NCBI RefSeq assembly: GCF_014199945.1
Contig: NZ_JACHOR010000002.1
Location: forward strand, 186,001-250,000
Length of the DNA stretch: 64,000 nt
Reading direction: 5' to 3'
From: Brevundimonas variabilis
GTDB lineage: Bacteria > Pseudomonadota > Alphaproteobacteria > Caulobacterales > Caulobacteraceae
Shown one piece after another: positions 28,272 to 36,327 of this stretch. Every line of letters starts with the position of its first letter. Position 1 is the first letter of the stretch. The notes beneath the pieces are model-generated. The model was not told where the DNA came from. It ran no database searches and saw only the letters and a list, made by a program, of their open reading frames with translations. Position numbers and translations under genes: made by a program.

Positions 28272-28304
28272 AAAAAGGCCCGCCCGCTGGCTGGAGGGCG
28301 GGCC
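28272..28304 (-). terminator. Terminator between amidohydrolase and ferritin-like genes
   Basis: Arms 28277-28285 (GGCCCGCCC) and 28296-28304 (GGGCGGGCC) form a perfect 9-bp stem with a 10-nt loop. On the minus strand it is followed by five T, so it terminates the ferritin-like gene; the hairpin may also serve the plus-strand amidohydrolase. Confidence 0.85.
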
Positions 28305-28326
28305 CAATCGATCGCAGTTCCGGGGA

Positions 28327-29310
28327 TCAGGTGCTGCGAATCGATCCGTTCAGCCCGGCGGGGAAGAACCCACCGCTGGTCGCGCTGGCTGCAGCCGTCA
28401 GATAGACGATGTTCAGGACTTGCTGGGTCGTCCGGCTGTAGGCAATGCCGTTGGCGTCGAGCGGTACGATATTCGAAGCTGCGGTGTTGCCGGCTCCGGT
28501 CGGGCTGATGCCCTGATCCAGATCCGTCGAGCCATCGAGGCTGTCGCGCGCGTTGGAGATGGCGTCCGCGCCTGTGCGAAGCGCCGGGGTTGCAACGCCC
28601 TTGGCATAGAGAACCGTACGAACGAGACCGGCGTGATACGCTTCTGCTGCCAGAATGCCGGCCGCGGCTTCCAGATAGGTCTTGTTGTTCAGGAGCGGTG
28701 ATGCCCCCTTATAGGCCGTGACGCCGACGTCCTCGAAGATATAGGCACCAAGCAGGAAGTTCTCGTCTGAGGCGTAGGGGTCAAAGGTGGCCCCTGCGCC
28801 AATCAGCCCTGCCGCGCGAGCCGCGTTCGAGAAGGCCGAATTCGGCCCGACCCCGACATCGATGGCTGGCTGGGCAACGGCGTTGCTTCCAAGCACCTGG
28901 CGCAGGAATTTGACGTGGACGATTTCATCCTGAGCGATCTCGTTGGCGTATTGCCGGACGACCGGATCGACGAATGCAACCTGACGCCCGCCAGTCACCG
29001 CTCCTTGCGTCCCCACACCTGTAAGGTCGGTTCCAGCGAGGCCTGTGCCGAATGCGGCAAAGGAATAGAACTGCGCCTCAAGATATTCCAGGTTCAGCGC
29101 AAAGTTCAGAACGGCGAAGTCGGCAGCTTCGTTACTGGGTGGCGGGTTTTGTGCGATGGCATTTCCGGCCGAACTGCCGCACGCGCTGAGGACAGCACCG
29201 CCGGCGGCCCCTACAGCAAATCCGCCGCTGAGCTTGAAGAAATTTCGACGATCATCGCGACGTTTAACACGTGCGTCGAGCGCATTCAGAATCAGATCGG
29301 TCTTGGACAC
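28327..29310 (-). CDS. Ferritin-like domain protein, Tat-exported lipoprotein
   Basis: A 327-residue protein. The N-terminal region has a twin-arginine motif ([11 protein letters not shown]) and lipobox LSAC, so it is probably exported folded and lipid-anchored. The body matches the bacterial ferritin-like family PF13668: [18 protein letters not shown] and [17 protein letters not shown] carry the Glu and His residues expected at a di-metal site, and EAYHAGLVR gives another His. A stress role is inferred only. The GTG start at 29310 has a strong GGAGGAAC 7 nt upstream. Confidence 0.85.
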   Translation of the reverse strand: MSKTDLILNALDARVKRRDDRRNFFKLSGGFAVGAAGGAVLSACGSSAGNAIAQNPPPSNEAADFAVLNFALNLEYLEAQFYSFAAFGTGLAGTDLTGVGTQGAVTGGRQVAFVDPVVRQYANEIAQDEIVHVKFLRQVLGSNAVAQPAIDVGVGPNSAFSNAARAAGLIGAGATFDPYASDENFLLGAYIFEDVGVTAYKGASPLLNNKTYLEAAAGILAAEAYHAGLVRTVLYAKGVATPALRTGADAISNARDSLDGSTDLDQGISPTGAGNTAASNIVPLDANGIAYSRTTQQVLNIVYLTAAASATSGGFFPAGLNGSIRST

Positions 29311-29480
29311 GGCTTTGTTCCTCCAGTGGAACCAAAGCTACGTATCGAGGATGCTTTGGCCTCAGCTTGGCCATAAAAAAACTTGCCGCCGCCTTTGCGG
29401 CCCGACCGGAATGCTGCCCTGCACTTACGCCTGACAGGCGAGATCTCTTGCCATCCAAGCGTTTTTGAAAGCTAGGTCCG

Positions 29481-29505
29481 TTAACGAAGATTAAGGACCT
29501 GTTAA
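29481..29505. promoter_or_regulatory. Cluster of three TTAA half-sites, one pair at CtrA spacing
   Basis: TTAA occurs at 29481-29484, 29491-29494 and 29502-29505. The last two are separated by 7 bp, the TTAA-N7-TTAA spacing of CtrA boxes in Caulobacterales. The second half-site is 2 bp from the ATG of the small lipoprotein gene at 29508. The final base of the consensus (TTAAC) is G here. Binding is a prediction from pattern only. Confidence 0.35.
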
Positions 29506-29507
29506 GC

Positions 29508-29630
29508 ATGCGACGCGCCCTGCACATCGGAATTTTTGTCGGCACGCTGATCGGGATGTCCGCCTGCGCGACCATCGACAGGGTTCAGACTGCGGCCCAT
29601 GTCTCGATCGAAGCCGTTCGGCTGGGGTGA
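29508..29630 (+). CDS. Small lipoprotein (40 aa)
   Basis: A 40-residue ORF, MRRALHIGIF followed by VGTLIGMSAC, a hydrophobic segment ending in a lipobox-like MSAC, then a 20-residue amphipathic tail (ATIDRVQTAAHVSIEAVRLG). AAGGA lies about 10 nt before the ATG. It resembles entericidin-type mini lipoproteins in layout only, not in sequence. It stands alone between the ferritin-like gene and the CorC/HlyC gene. Confidence 0.5.
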   Translation: MRRALHIGIFVGTLIGMSACATIDRVQTAAHVSIEAVRLG

Positions 29631-29724
29631 CAGCAAGGAAATCATGGCGAAAAGGGCGGACCTCGACTAAGAGAGTCCCTGCGGATGCCGACTGTCGCGC
29701 CGCGCCGGTTTCAAAACCCCCTCG

Positions 29725-31059
29725 ATGTTACTGATCGCCACTGTCGTCGTTGTGCTCCTCGTAGTGCTTAACGGCGTGTTCGCCATGACTGAGCTGGCGG
29801 TCGTTTCGTCCCGAAAGTCCAAGCTCCAGAGCCGGGCCGAGCGCGGAGACAAGGGAGCACGCGCCGCACTCAAGCTGGCAGAAAACCCGACTCATTTTCT
29901 GTCTGCCGTTCAGGTGGGGATCACGTCGATCGGCATTCTTGCGGGTGCGTATGGTCAGGCCACGATCGCCGGCGAGCTCAATCTGATTCTCGAAGCGTCA
30001 TTTCCGGCGGTGGCGGCCTACACCGAGGTGTTCTCGACGGCGCTTGTCGTTATCTGCATCACCTATGTTTCGCTTATCGTCGGCGAGCTGGTCCCAAAGC
30101 GGCTCGCCCTGATCTTCCCCGAAAGCATCGCCTCCAAGATGGCGGCGCCTATTTCGACCGTTGCCATCGTCCTTTATCCGTTCGTTCTTCTGCTCACCTC
30201 GTCCACCTCCGCGATCCTGAAACTGATGGGCGTGAAGGACCGGGATGGTTCTGACGTGACCCAGGAGGAGGTCGAAACCATGATCGCCGAGGGTACCTCG
30301 GCGGGCCTGATCGAACCTGAAGAGCAGACGATGATCGAGGAAATCCTGCGTCTGGGCGACCGCCCGATTCGGGTCGCCATGACACCGCGCCACCAGGTTT
30401 TCTGGGTCGCACTCGATGATTCCGATGCTGTCCTGCGCGAAGAGGTGAGAACCTGTCCCTATTCCCGGATCGTTGTGGCCCGTGAAAGCGACGTCGATAA
30501 TCCGCTTGGCGTGGTCCACAAGAAGGACCTGCTGGACAGCCTGCTGGACAATGGCGAGTTCAATATCGAGAAGCATATTCAGCTTCCGGCCTTCATTCCC
30601 CAGTCGACCTCGGTGCTCAAGGCGCTGGAGATCCTGAAGTCTTCCAAGGTCCACATGGCCTTTCTGGTCGACGAGTTCGGAGCCTTCGAGGGCGTCGTGA
30701 CGGCGACCGACCTGCTGGAAATGATCGCCGGAGACTTTGACGAGGGGCACGACGACGCCGAGCAGATGGTGCGGCAGCGTGAGGACGGATCCTGGGCGGT
30801 CGATGGCCAGACGGATCTGGATGAGCTTGCCGACATCCTTGGTGAAGATTTCGGGGAAGCCGAAGGTTTCCACACCATCGCAGGACTGGTGCTCCACCAA
30901 CTGTCGCGCGTGCCCGATGAGGGCGAAATTCTTCAGCTCGGTCGGTTCGAGGTCGAGATCATCGATATGGACGATCGCCGCATCGACAAGCTGATCTTCC
31001 GTCAGATCGTGAAGCGTGAAGACGAGGCTCGCGCCGTCGCCGAGCATTTCGACGACTGA
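29725..31059 (+). CDS. CNNM/CBS transporter of the CorC/HlyC (hemolysin) family
   Basis: A 444-residue inner-membrane protein. It has an N-terminal CNNM domain with about four hydrophobic segments (residues 1-150; VVVLLVVLNGVFAMTELAV, VFSTALVVICITYVSLIVGELVPKR), a CBS pair (about 200-325) and a C-terminal CorC_HlyC domain (about 345-430). The family is linked to Mg2+/Co2+ export or homeostasis; the name hemolysin is historical. The ATG at 29725 is the natural start. It is the last gene before tRNA-Trp. Confidence 0.9.
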   Translation: MLLIATVVVVLLVVLNGVFAMTELAVVSSRKSKLQSRAERGDKGARAALKLAENPTHFLSAVQVGITSIGILAGAYGQATIAGELNLILEASFPAVAAYTEVFSTALVVICITYVSLIVGELVPKRLALIFPESIASKMAAPISTVAIVLYPFVLLLTSSTSAILKLMGVKDRDGSDVTQEEVETMIAEGTSAGLIEPEEQTMIEEILRLGDRPIRVAMTPRHQVFWVALDDSDAVLREEVRTCPYSRIVVARESDVDNPLGVVHKKDLLDSLLDNGEFNIEKHIQLPAFIPQSTSVLKALEILKSSKVHMAFLVDEFGAFEGVVTATDLLEMIAGDFDEGHDDAEQMVRQREDGSWAVDGQTDLDELADILGEDFGEAEGFHTIAGLVLHQLSRVPDEGEILQLGRFEVEIIDMDDRRIDKLIFRQIVKREDEARAVAEHFDD

Positions 31060-31173
31060 GGCTTCGTCCGGTTTGCGCTTGAAAACGCCAAGCCAGTCAG
31101 GCATACGCCCCGCTCTGGCGAATGGCGTGCGTCGAGGGGTAACCCGAGATGTAGGTCGTCCGTACGGGACCCT

Positions 31174-31249
31174 AGGAGTTTAGCTCAGCTGGTAGAGCAC
31201 CGGTCTCCAAAACCGGGGGTCGTGGGTTCGAATCCCCCAACTCCTGCCA
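31174..31249 (+). tRNA. trnW: tRNA-Trp (CCA anticodon)
   Basis: A 76-nt cloverleaf: acceptor arms AGGAGTT / AACTCCT, D-loop AGCTCAGCTGGTAGAGC, anticodon loop CTCCAAA with CCA, T-arm GTGGGTTCGAATCCCCC, discriminator G and encoded CCA. tRNA-Trp upstream of secE-nusG is a common bacterial arrangement. Confidence 0.97.
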
Positions 31250-31316
31250 TCCCCTGTCGTATCCGTGTGGAAGTCCCCATCTGGGGCGACAGGACCAAGA
31301 CGATGAAGAGACCCTG

Positions 31317-31616
31317 ATGGCCAAGGCCAAGACACCCGGCGGACGTCGCCCCTCGATGGGGGCCAAGGTCCAGAGCGCGGCAGCCGGTCAGACGGTCACC
31401 GTCGATGCGCCTGCGCCCAAGAAACGCACCTCGCCTGGCCAGTTTGTCAGCCAGGTCCAGGCCGAGGGTCGCAAGATCGTATGGCCTTCGCGCAAGGAAA
31501 CCTGGATCACGTCGGTGATGGTGTTCATCATGGTTGTTCTAGCCGCCATTTTCTTCTGGATCGTGGACACGGGCCTTGGCTTCGCGTTCCGCCAGATCAT
31601 CTCGTTCGGCTCCTGA
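31317..31616 (+). CDS. secE: Preprotein translocase subunit SecE
   Basis: A 99-residue single-span membrane protein of the SecYEG channel. The cytoplasmic amphipathic helix (QFVSQVQAEGRKIVWPSRKET) is diagnostic, followed by one membrane segment (MVFIMVVLAAIFFWIVDTG). The N-terminal extension is Lys/Pro-rich, as often in alphaproteobacteria. nusG starts 13 bp downstream. Between the tRNA and secE a nested hairpin can form (arms 31253-31259 and 31287-31293). Confidence 0.95.
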   Translation: MAKAKTPGGRRPSMGAKVQSAAAGQTVTVDAPAPKKRTSPGQFVSQVQAEGRKIVWPSRKETWITSVMVFIMVVLAAIFFWIVDTGLGFAFRQIISFGS

Positions 31617-31629
31617 GGAGGGCTCCCCC

Positions 31630-32211
31630 ATGACCGACGTCGCACTCGACACCAAGCCCGCCACCAACCCGCGGCACAAGTGGTACATCGTCCACGCCTA
31701 TTCCAACTTCGAAAAGAAGGTGGCCCAGCACTTGACCGATCAGGCCAAACAGCAGGGCCTGTCCGACTGTTTCTCCGAAATCCTGGTTCCGACCGAGGAC
31801 GTCGTCGAGATCCGTCGTGGCCGCAAGGTGAATTCCGAGCGCAAGTTCTTCCCTGGCTATGTGCTGGTGAAGATGGAACTGACTGACGACGCGTATCACC
31901 TGGTCAAGAACACGCCCAAGGTCACGGGCTTCCTTGGCGCTGCAGGCGGCACCAAGCCGCTGCCCGTGTCGGAGCGCGAAGTCCAGAACATCATCGGTGC
32001 GGTGCAGGAAGGCGTCGAGCGTCCCAAGCCCACGATCCGCTTCGACATCGGCGAAACCGTCAAGGTCATCGACGGACCGTTTGCCAGCTTCGAAGGCCAG
32101 GTCGAGAGCGTGGACGAAGGCGCGGCCCGCCTGCGCGTCGCCGTATCGATCTTTGGCCGTCCCACGCCCGTCGACCTCGAATACAATCAGGTCGAAAAGA
32201 ACGCGGGCTAA
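31630..32211 (+). CDS. nusG: Transcription antitermination factor NusG
   Basis: A 193-residue elongation factor that bridges RNA polymerase with Rho or the ribosome. The NGN domain (HKWYIVHAYSNFEKKV, FFPGYVLVKMELTDD) is followed by a KOW motif (GETVKVIDGPFASFEGQVESVD). The ATG at 31630 is chosen over the upstream in-frame start at 31576, which lies inside secE. It is followed by a 177-bp leader before rplK. Confidence 0.97.
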   Translation: MTDVALDTKPATNPRHKWYIVHAYSNFEKKVAQHLTDQAKQQGLSDCFSEILVPTEDVVEIRRGRKVNSERKFFPGYVLVKMELTDDAYHLVKNTPKVTGFLGAAGGTKPLPVSEREVQNIIGAVQEGVERPKPTIRFDIGETVKVIDGPFASFEGQVESVDEGAARLRVAVSIFGRPTPVDLEYNQVEKNAG

Positions 32212-32284
32212 AGGCCCGCTATCTTCCCATCTCACGTCGGCGAGGGGATGCGTTGCTTCGCGTTCCCCCCTCTGCTACACGCGC

Positions 32285-32325
32285 GCCTCCCATAGCTCCG
32301 GCTGTGGGACAAATCCGTGGGAGGC
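32285..32325 (+). promoter_or_regulatory. rplK leader with competing hairpins
   Basis: Between nusG and rplK, arms 32289-32296 and 32301-32308 form an 8-bp stem (one G-U) closed by a TCCG loop. GCCTCCC (32285-32291) can instead pair with GGGAGGC (32319-32325). The two pairings share bases 32289-32291 and exclude each other. In many bacteria L1 binds the L11 leader mRNA to repress the operon; whether this is that site is inference. Confidence 0.4.
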
Positions 32326-32388
32326 AGCCATGCCGCACCACGGCTCACCGGCCCGGACTGAACCCCGGACCTTCATCAGGAGAGACCA

Positions 32389-32820
32389 ATGGCCAAGAAG
32401 ATCCTCGGCTATATCAAGCTGCAGGTGCCAGCCGGTTCCGCAACGCCTTCGCCCCCGATCGGGCCGGCACTCGGACAGCGCGGCGTCAACATCATGGGCT
32501 TCGTCAAGGAGTTCAACGCGCGTACCGAGAAGGAAGTCAAAGGCACGCCCCTGCCGACCGTGATCACGGTCTACCAGGACAAAAGCTTTACCTTCGTCAC
32601 CAAGACCCCGCCCGCGACCCACTATCTGAAGCAGGCCGTCGGCATCACATCCGGCGCCAAGCTCACGGGCCGCGAGACGGTCGGCAAGGTTACCCGCACG
32701 CAGCTGCGCGAGATCGCCGAGAAGAAGATGAAGGATCTGAACGCCAACGACATCGAGGCTGCGGCCAAGATCATCGAAGGCTCGGCCCGCGCGATGGGCC
32801 TGAACGTGGTGGAGAAGTAA
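32389..32820 (+). CDS. rplK: 50S ribosomal protein L11
   Basis: A 143-residue protein of the GTPase-associated centre. The proline-rich N-terminal segment ([26 protein letters not shown]) and [12 protein letters not shown] are characteristic. It starts ATGGCCAAGAAG after AGGAGAG. rplA follows after 3 bp. Confidence 0.97.
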   Translation: MAKKILGYIKLQVPAGSATPSPPIGPALGQRGVNIMGFVKEFNARTEKEVKGTPLPTVITVYQDKSFTFVTKTPPATHYLKQAVGITSGAKLTGRETVGKVTRTQLREIAEKKMKDLNANDIEAAAKIIEGSARAMGLNVVEK

Positions 32821-32823
32821 GCC

Positions 32824-33513
32824 ATGGCCAAGTCAACAAAGCGCATCCAGGCCCGCACGCACGACAACGTCGCCCTGCTGGCCTGCTCCGACGCCGTGAA
32901 GATGGTCAAGGACAACGCATCGGCCAAGTTCGATGAGTCGATCGAGATCGCCGTCAACCTTGGTGTCGATCCCCGTCACGCTGACCAGCAGGTCCGCGGC
33001 GTGGTCAACCTGCCGTCGGGCACAGGCCGTGACGTTCGCGTCGCCGTCTTCGCCAAGGACGCCAAGGCCGCCGAAGCCCTTGCGGCCGGCGCCGACGTCG
33101 TGGGTGCCGAAGATCTGTACGAGCGGATCAATGGCGGCTTCATGGACTTCGATCGCGTCATCGCCTCGCCGGACATGATGGCCCTCGTTGGTCGTCTGGG
33201 TAAGGTGCTCGGCCCGCGCGGCATGATGCCCAACCCCAAGGTCGGAACCGTGACCCCGAACGTCGCCCAGGCCGTCAAGGACGCCAAGGGCGGTGCCGTC
33301 GAGTTTCGCGTCGAGAAGGCCGGTATTGCTCACGGAGGTATCGGCAAGGCCTCCTTCACCCAGGAAGCCCTCGAAGCGAACGTCAAGGCTTACGTCGACG
33401 CCCTGCAGAAGGCCAAGCCGGCCGGTGCCAAGGGGACCTACGTCAAGCGCATCACCCTGTCGTCCACGATGGGCCCGGGCGTGAAGGTCGATCCGGCGTC
33501 GCTGACGGCCTGA
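32824..33513 (+). CDS. rplA: 50S ribosomal protein L1
   Basis: A 229-residue protein that binds the L1 stalk of 23S rRNA and, in many bacteria, represses its own operon mRNA. Recognisable segments are [41 protein letters not shown] and [14 protein letters not shown]. It is followed by a strong terminator, separating rplKA from rplJL. Confidence 0.97.
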   Translation: MAKSTKRIQARTHDNVALLACSDAVKMVKDNASAKFDESIEIAVNLGVDPRHADQQVRGVVNLPSGTGRDVRVAVFAKDAKAAEALAAGADVVGAEDLYERINGGFMDFDRVIASPDMMALVGRLGKVLGPRGMMPNPKVGTVTPNVAQAVKDAKGGAVEFRVEKAGIAHGGIGKASFTQEALEANVKAYVDALQKAKPAGAKGTYVKRITLSSTMGPGVKVDPASLTA

Positions 33514-33538
33514 GGGTCGTTTGATCGCAAATGAAACG

Positions 33539-33570
33539 GGGCGGTGGTCGCAAGGCCACCGCCCTTTTTC
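33539..33570 (+). terminator. Rho-independent terminator after rplA
   Basis: Arms 33539-33547 (GGGCGGTGG) and 33556-33564 (CCACCGCCC) form a perfect 9-bp stem with an 8-nt loop, followed by TTTTTC. It lies just before the stop of the convergent hydroxylase gene. Confidence 0.9.
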
Positions 33571-33576
33571 ATGGCT

Positions 33577-34743
33577 TCAGGGCAGCATCATGTACTGACG
33601 CTGGGCCTGCATCATCGCCGTGATCAGGGCCTTTTCACCTTCGGCGAGGAACGGGTTCCAGACGTCGAAGATCAGGATCACACGAAGGGCATCGGCGTCG
33701 TTCCAGGCTTCGTGCTCGATCGTGTCGTCGAACACCCAGGCCTGGCCGATCTCCCAGTCACGGGTTGTGTTGCCGACCCGGAAGCGCGCGGGGCCCGGCA
33801 GGATGAGGGGCAGATGGCAGAGCAGGCGCACATTGGCCGAGCCTGTGTGGGGCGGGATGTGAGTATGGGGCTCCAGCGCCGAGAACACTGCCGTCGGAGC
33901 AAAGGACTCCTGCCGGGCCATGGGCAGGCTCTCCAGCAGGGCCGTGGTGCCCGGACAGCGGGCACAGACGTCAGACTGGCGTTGGCCATCCTTCCAGAGG
34001 AACAGCGAGGTCCATTTGCGGGAGTGGTTCAACTCGCCCCACTGATTGACCGGAGCCTCGGGCGGATAGGCGATATAGGGGGCAAACTCGTCGAAGGCCG
34101 TGTCCAACAGCGTGGCCAGTTCGTCCTGGATCAATGGCGTGGCAGCCTCGAGCTCGCCCAGCCAGGGGAAGAGTGCCCGGTCATAGAAGGGAATGGCGGG
34201 CAGGCGAGGGTAGTTCAGAAGGATCGGTTCCTGCCTTGGCGCGACCTTCAGCCCGGCATAGATGTCCAGGCCCTCATCGAACCGGTCCAGCGTTACGGCA
34301 TCGACCGTGTCTCGCAACTCAACAACTGCGCGGCGCATGTGCTCCCTCAGGGCCTCGGCGTCACGGCGGACAAGATCGGTGGCGTAGTCGATCTGAGCGA
34401 TCAGACCTGGCGGGCAGCGTTCCCTTGGCGGTGCGATTTTCAGCGCGTTGCGATAGACGGGCACGGCCGCTCGCGCCTGTCCTACCTTTTCCAGCAGGGA
34501 TGCCTTCGACAGCAGGGCCACGAAATCATAGGGCTGCATTGCAAGCGCCCGATCGATCTGTACGAGAGCGCCGCGGAAGTCCCCGTTCAGCCGAAGAGCG
34601 AGCGCACGGTTGAGAGTACCGCCATGGCTTGGTGCGATGGCATCGGCGCGATCGAGCAGTCCAATCGCGGTGGCCGTGTCCTTGCGGGCCAAGGCCTCAC
34701 CTGCGCGCCGGAGATAGTCCGCCTGATCGGTCATGGGGTCCAT
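33577..34743 (-). CDS. TPR protein with aspartyl/asparaginyl beta-hydroxylase domain
   Basis: A 388-residue protein. Residues about 8-125 hold TPR-like repeats (AGEALARKDTATAIGLLDRA, GALVQIDRALAMQPYDFVAL). Residues about 190-370 match the AspH-type Fe(II)/2-oxoglutarate oxygenase: His in LEPHTHIPPHTG, Arg in NVRLLCHLPL, and a second His with Arg in FDDTIEHEAWNDADALRVILIFD. It should hydroxylate a protein or small molecule. The ATG at 34743 has GAGGGA upstream; MTDQ at 34734 is an alternative. It lies, reversed, between rplA and rplJ. Confidence 0.88.
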   Translation of the reverse strand: MDPMTDQADYLRRAGEALARKDTATAIGLLDRADAIAPSHGGTLNRALALRLNGDFRGALVQIDRALAMQPYDFVALLSKASLLEKVGQARAAVPVYRNALKIAPPRERCPPGLIAQIDYATDLVRRDAEALREHMRRAVVELRDTVDAVTLDRFDEGLDIYAGLKVAPRQEPILLNYPRLPAIPFYDRALFPWLGELEAATPLIQDELATLLDTAFDEFAPYIAYPPEAPVNQWGELNHSRKWTSLFLWKDGQRQSDVCARCPGTTALLESLPMARQESFAPTAVFSALEPHTHIPPHTGSANVRLLCHLPLILPGPARFRVGNTTRDWEIGQAWVFDDTIEHEAWNDADALRVILIFDVWNPFLAEGEKALITAMMQAQRQYMMLP

Positions 34744-34916
34744 AGTGCGCGTCCCTCGCCTTAGGAGACTCGCGTTCTGTCTCTGCCGTCAGCGCACACA
34801 GGTCAACGGGAAGCATTGGTCATCGAACGGTACTCTGGATATTATTGTGTCCTGTGGCCGTTGGGAAACGGGCGTCGCAGATGCTCAGGGAGTTGGACTT
34901 AGCGGCAAGATCGGCC

Positions 34917-34944
34917 TTGAGTTCGCGGCAGCAGCGTGTATAGA
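34917..34944 (+). promoter_or_regulatory. Candidate housekeeping promoter for rplJL
   Basis: TTGAGT (34917-34922) and TATAGA (34939-34944) are separated by 16 bp, a reasonable sigma-70-type match in the gap between the hydroxylase gene and rplJ. Transcription from here would produce a leader of about 270 nt. The rest of the gap, 34744-34916, shows nothing else I can name. Confidence 0.4.
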
Positions 34945-34954
34945 GCGCCCCTTC

Positions 34955-35220
34955 CCGTCGTGACCCCGGTCCCGACGGTCCTGTCCGAGAACCGTGGGGC
35001 ACGGGGGTCACCCGAGCCGTAAGCGCCAGAGAGCCCTCTGGTACCGTGGGGAGATGGGGACGCAAAGGCAGCCGTCGGTCCCGCGATCCGGGACGGACCC
35101 ACGTCGGACGCATCCTTCGGACATCGCTACCGGTCTGGTCGTCGCGCGGAAACGTGCGCTGATCCGACCATATCGTCTTCGGGAATAAGCCCGGCGGCGA
35201 ACTCTAGACTGGAGACCGCA
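34955..35220 (+). promoter_or_regulatory. rplJ (L10) leader region
   Basis: A gene-free, GC-rich stretch before rplJ that can fold extensively, as expected for the autoregulatory L10 leader bound by L10-(L7/L12)4. One clear hairpin is 35074-35098 (GTCGGTCCCG / CGGGACGGAC, 6-bp core plus 3-bp outer helix around a G-G mismatch, loop CGATC). Assignment rests mainly on position; I cannot confirm the L10 binding kink-turn by eye. Small ORFs here on the minus strand look like noise. Confidence 0.5.
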
Positions 35221-35736
35221 ATGGACCGCGCACAAAAAGCCGAGTCGATCGAGACGCTCAAGGGCGTGTTCGCAGACGCCGGTGCCGTGGTCGTGGCCCA
35301 TAACCTGGGCCTGACCGTTGCGGACATGGAAGACCTGCGTGGACGCCTCCGCAAGGAAGGCGGCGCATTCAAGGTGGTCAAGAACCGCCTGGCGCTCAAG
35401 GCGCTCGACGTATCCGAAGGCTCGGCGCACCACGCCCTGTTCAAGGGTCCGGTGGGCATCGCCTATGCACCGGACGCCGTGACTGCCGCCAAGGTCACCG
35501 CAGAATTCGCCAAGGGCAACGACAAGTTCGTCGTCCAGGGTGGCTTCATGGGTGACAAGGTTCTGGACGCTGCGGGCATCTCGACGCTGTCGAAACTGCC
35601 TTCGCTGGATCAGATCCGCGCTTCGCTGCTTGGCCTGCTCAATGCACCTGCGACCAAGGTTGCCGGTGTTGTTCAGGCTCCGGCTTCCCAACTGGCCCGC
35701 GTGTTCAGCGCCTATGCCACCAAGGACGCCGCGTAA
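35221..35736 (+). CDS. rplJ: 50S ribosomal protein L10
   Basis: A 171-residue stalk base protein. MDRAQKAESIETLKGVFADAG and the RNA-binding segment FKVVKNRLALKAL are typical. The C-terminal helix that anchors L7/L12 dimers is present (ASQLARVFSAYATKDAA). It starts at ATG 35221 after CTGGAGACC and is followed by rplL after 56 bp. Confidence 0.97.
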   Translation: MDRAQKAESIETLKGVFADAGAVVVAHNLGLTVADMEDLRGRLRKEGGAFKVVKNRLALKALDVSEGSAHHALFKGPVGIAYAPDAVTAAKVTAEFAKGNDKFVVQGGFMGDKVLDAAGISTLSKLPSLDQIRASLLGLLNAPATKVAGVVQAPASQLARVFSAYATKDAA

Positions 35737-35792
35737 GCGACCCTTCCATCTTCGCAAATCTCTAAACCTCATCTTCCGAAGGAAAATCCGAA

Positions 35793-36176
35793 ATGACCGA
35801 CCTGTCCAAGATCGTCGAAGACCTGTCCAAGCTGACCGTCCTCGAAGCTGCCGAACTGTCCAAGCTGCTTGAAGAAAAGTGGGGCGTCTCTGCTGCTGCT
35901 CCCGTCGCCATGGCGATGCCTGCCGGTGGCGCTGCTGCCCCTGCCGAAGCTGCTGAAGAGCAAACCGAGTTCACCGTTGTCCTGGTCGACGGCGGCGACA
36001 AGAAGATCAACGTGATCAAGGAAGTCCGTGGCGTGCGTTCGGACCTGGGTCTGAAAGAAGCCAAGGACCTGGTCGAAGCTGCTCCGACCAACGTCGTCGA
36101 GAACGTCTCCAAGCAGACCGCCGACGAAATCAAGAAGAAGCTGGAAGAAGCCGGCGCCAAGATCGAAATCAAGTAA
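35793..36176 (+). CDS. rplL: 50S ribosomal protein L7/L12
   Basis: A 127-residue stalk protein. The N-terminal dimerisation domain ([28 protein letters not shown]), the Ala-rich hinge (about 35-55) and the C-terminal domain ([36 protein letters not shown]) are all clear. It is the last gene of the block, followed by a strong terminator. Confidence 0.98.
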   Translation: MTDLSKIVEDLSKLTVLEAAELSKLLEEKWGVSAAAPVAMAMPAGGAAAPAEAAEEQTEFTVVLVDGGDKKINVIKEVRGVRSDLGLKEAKDLVEAAPTNVVENVSKQTADEIKKKLEEAGAKIEIK

Positions 36177-36226
36177 GTTCGATCCTGTTTCCGCTGCCTC
36201 CGGTCAGGGGGCAGCGGCTGTCGAAG

Positions 36227-36258
36227 CGGGTCCGGTGGGAAACCATCGGGCCCGTTTT
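36227..36258 (+). terminator. Rho-independent terminator after rplL
   Basis: Arms 36227-36238 and 36243-36254 pair over 12 bp (two G-U pairs) with a GAAA tetraloop, followed by TTTT. A second hairpin just upstream (36191-36198 with 36210-36217) lacks a T tract. Together they separate the ribosomal block from the DJ-1 gene. Confidence 0.88.
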
Positions 36259-36327
36259 CGTATGCGTGGGTGGCGATGACACCGGAGGGACCCCATCTGG
36301 AGCTTTCCCCCAACGAAAGACGGCCCC

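Noticed and set aside
33544..34764. 406-codon plus-strand frame opposite the TPR-hydroxylase
   Set aside because: The minus-strand protein has clear TPR and AspH motifs, and the plus-strand frame starts inside the rplA terminator.
34820..35113. Small minus-strand ORFs in the rplJ leader
   Set aside because: They lack ribosome binding sites and recognisable features, and lie where a structured mRNA leader is expected.
36191..36217. First hairpin after rplL as the terminator
   Set aside because: The 8-bp stem has no T tract; the following hairpin with GAAA loop and TTTT (36227-36258) is the better candidate.
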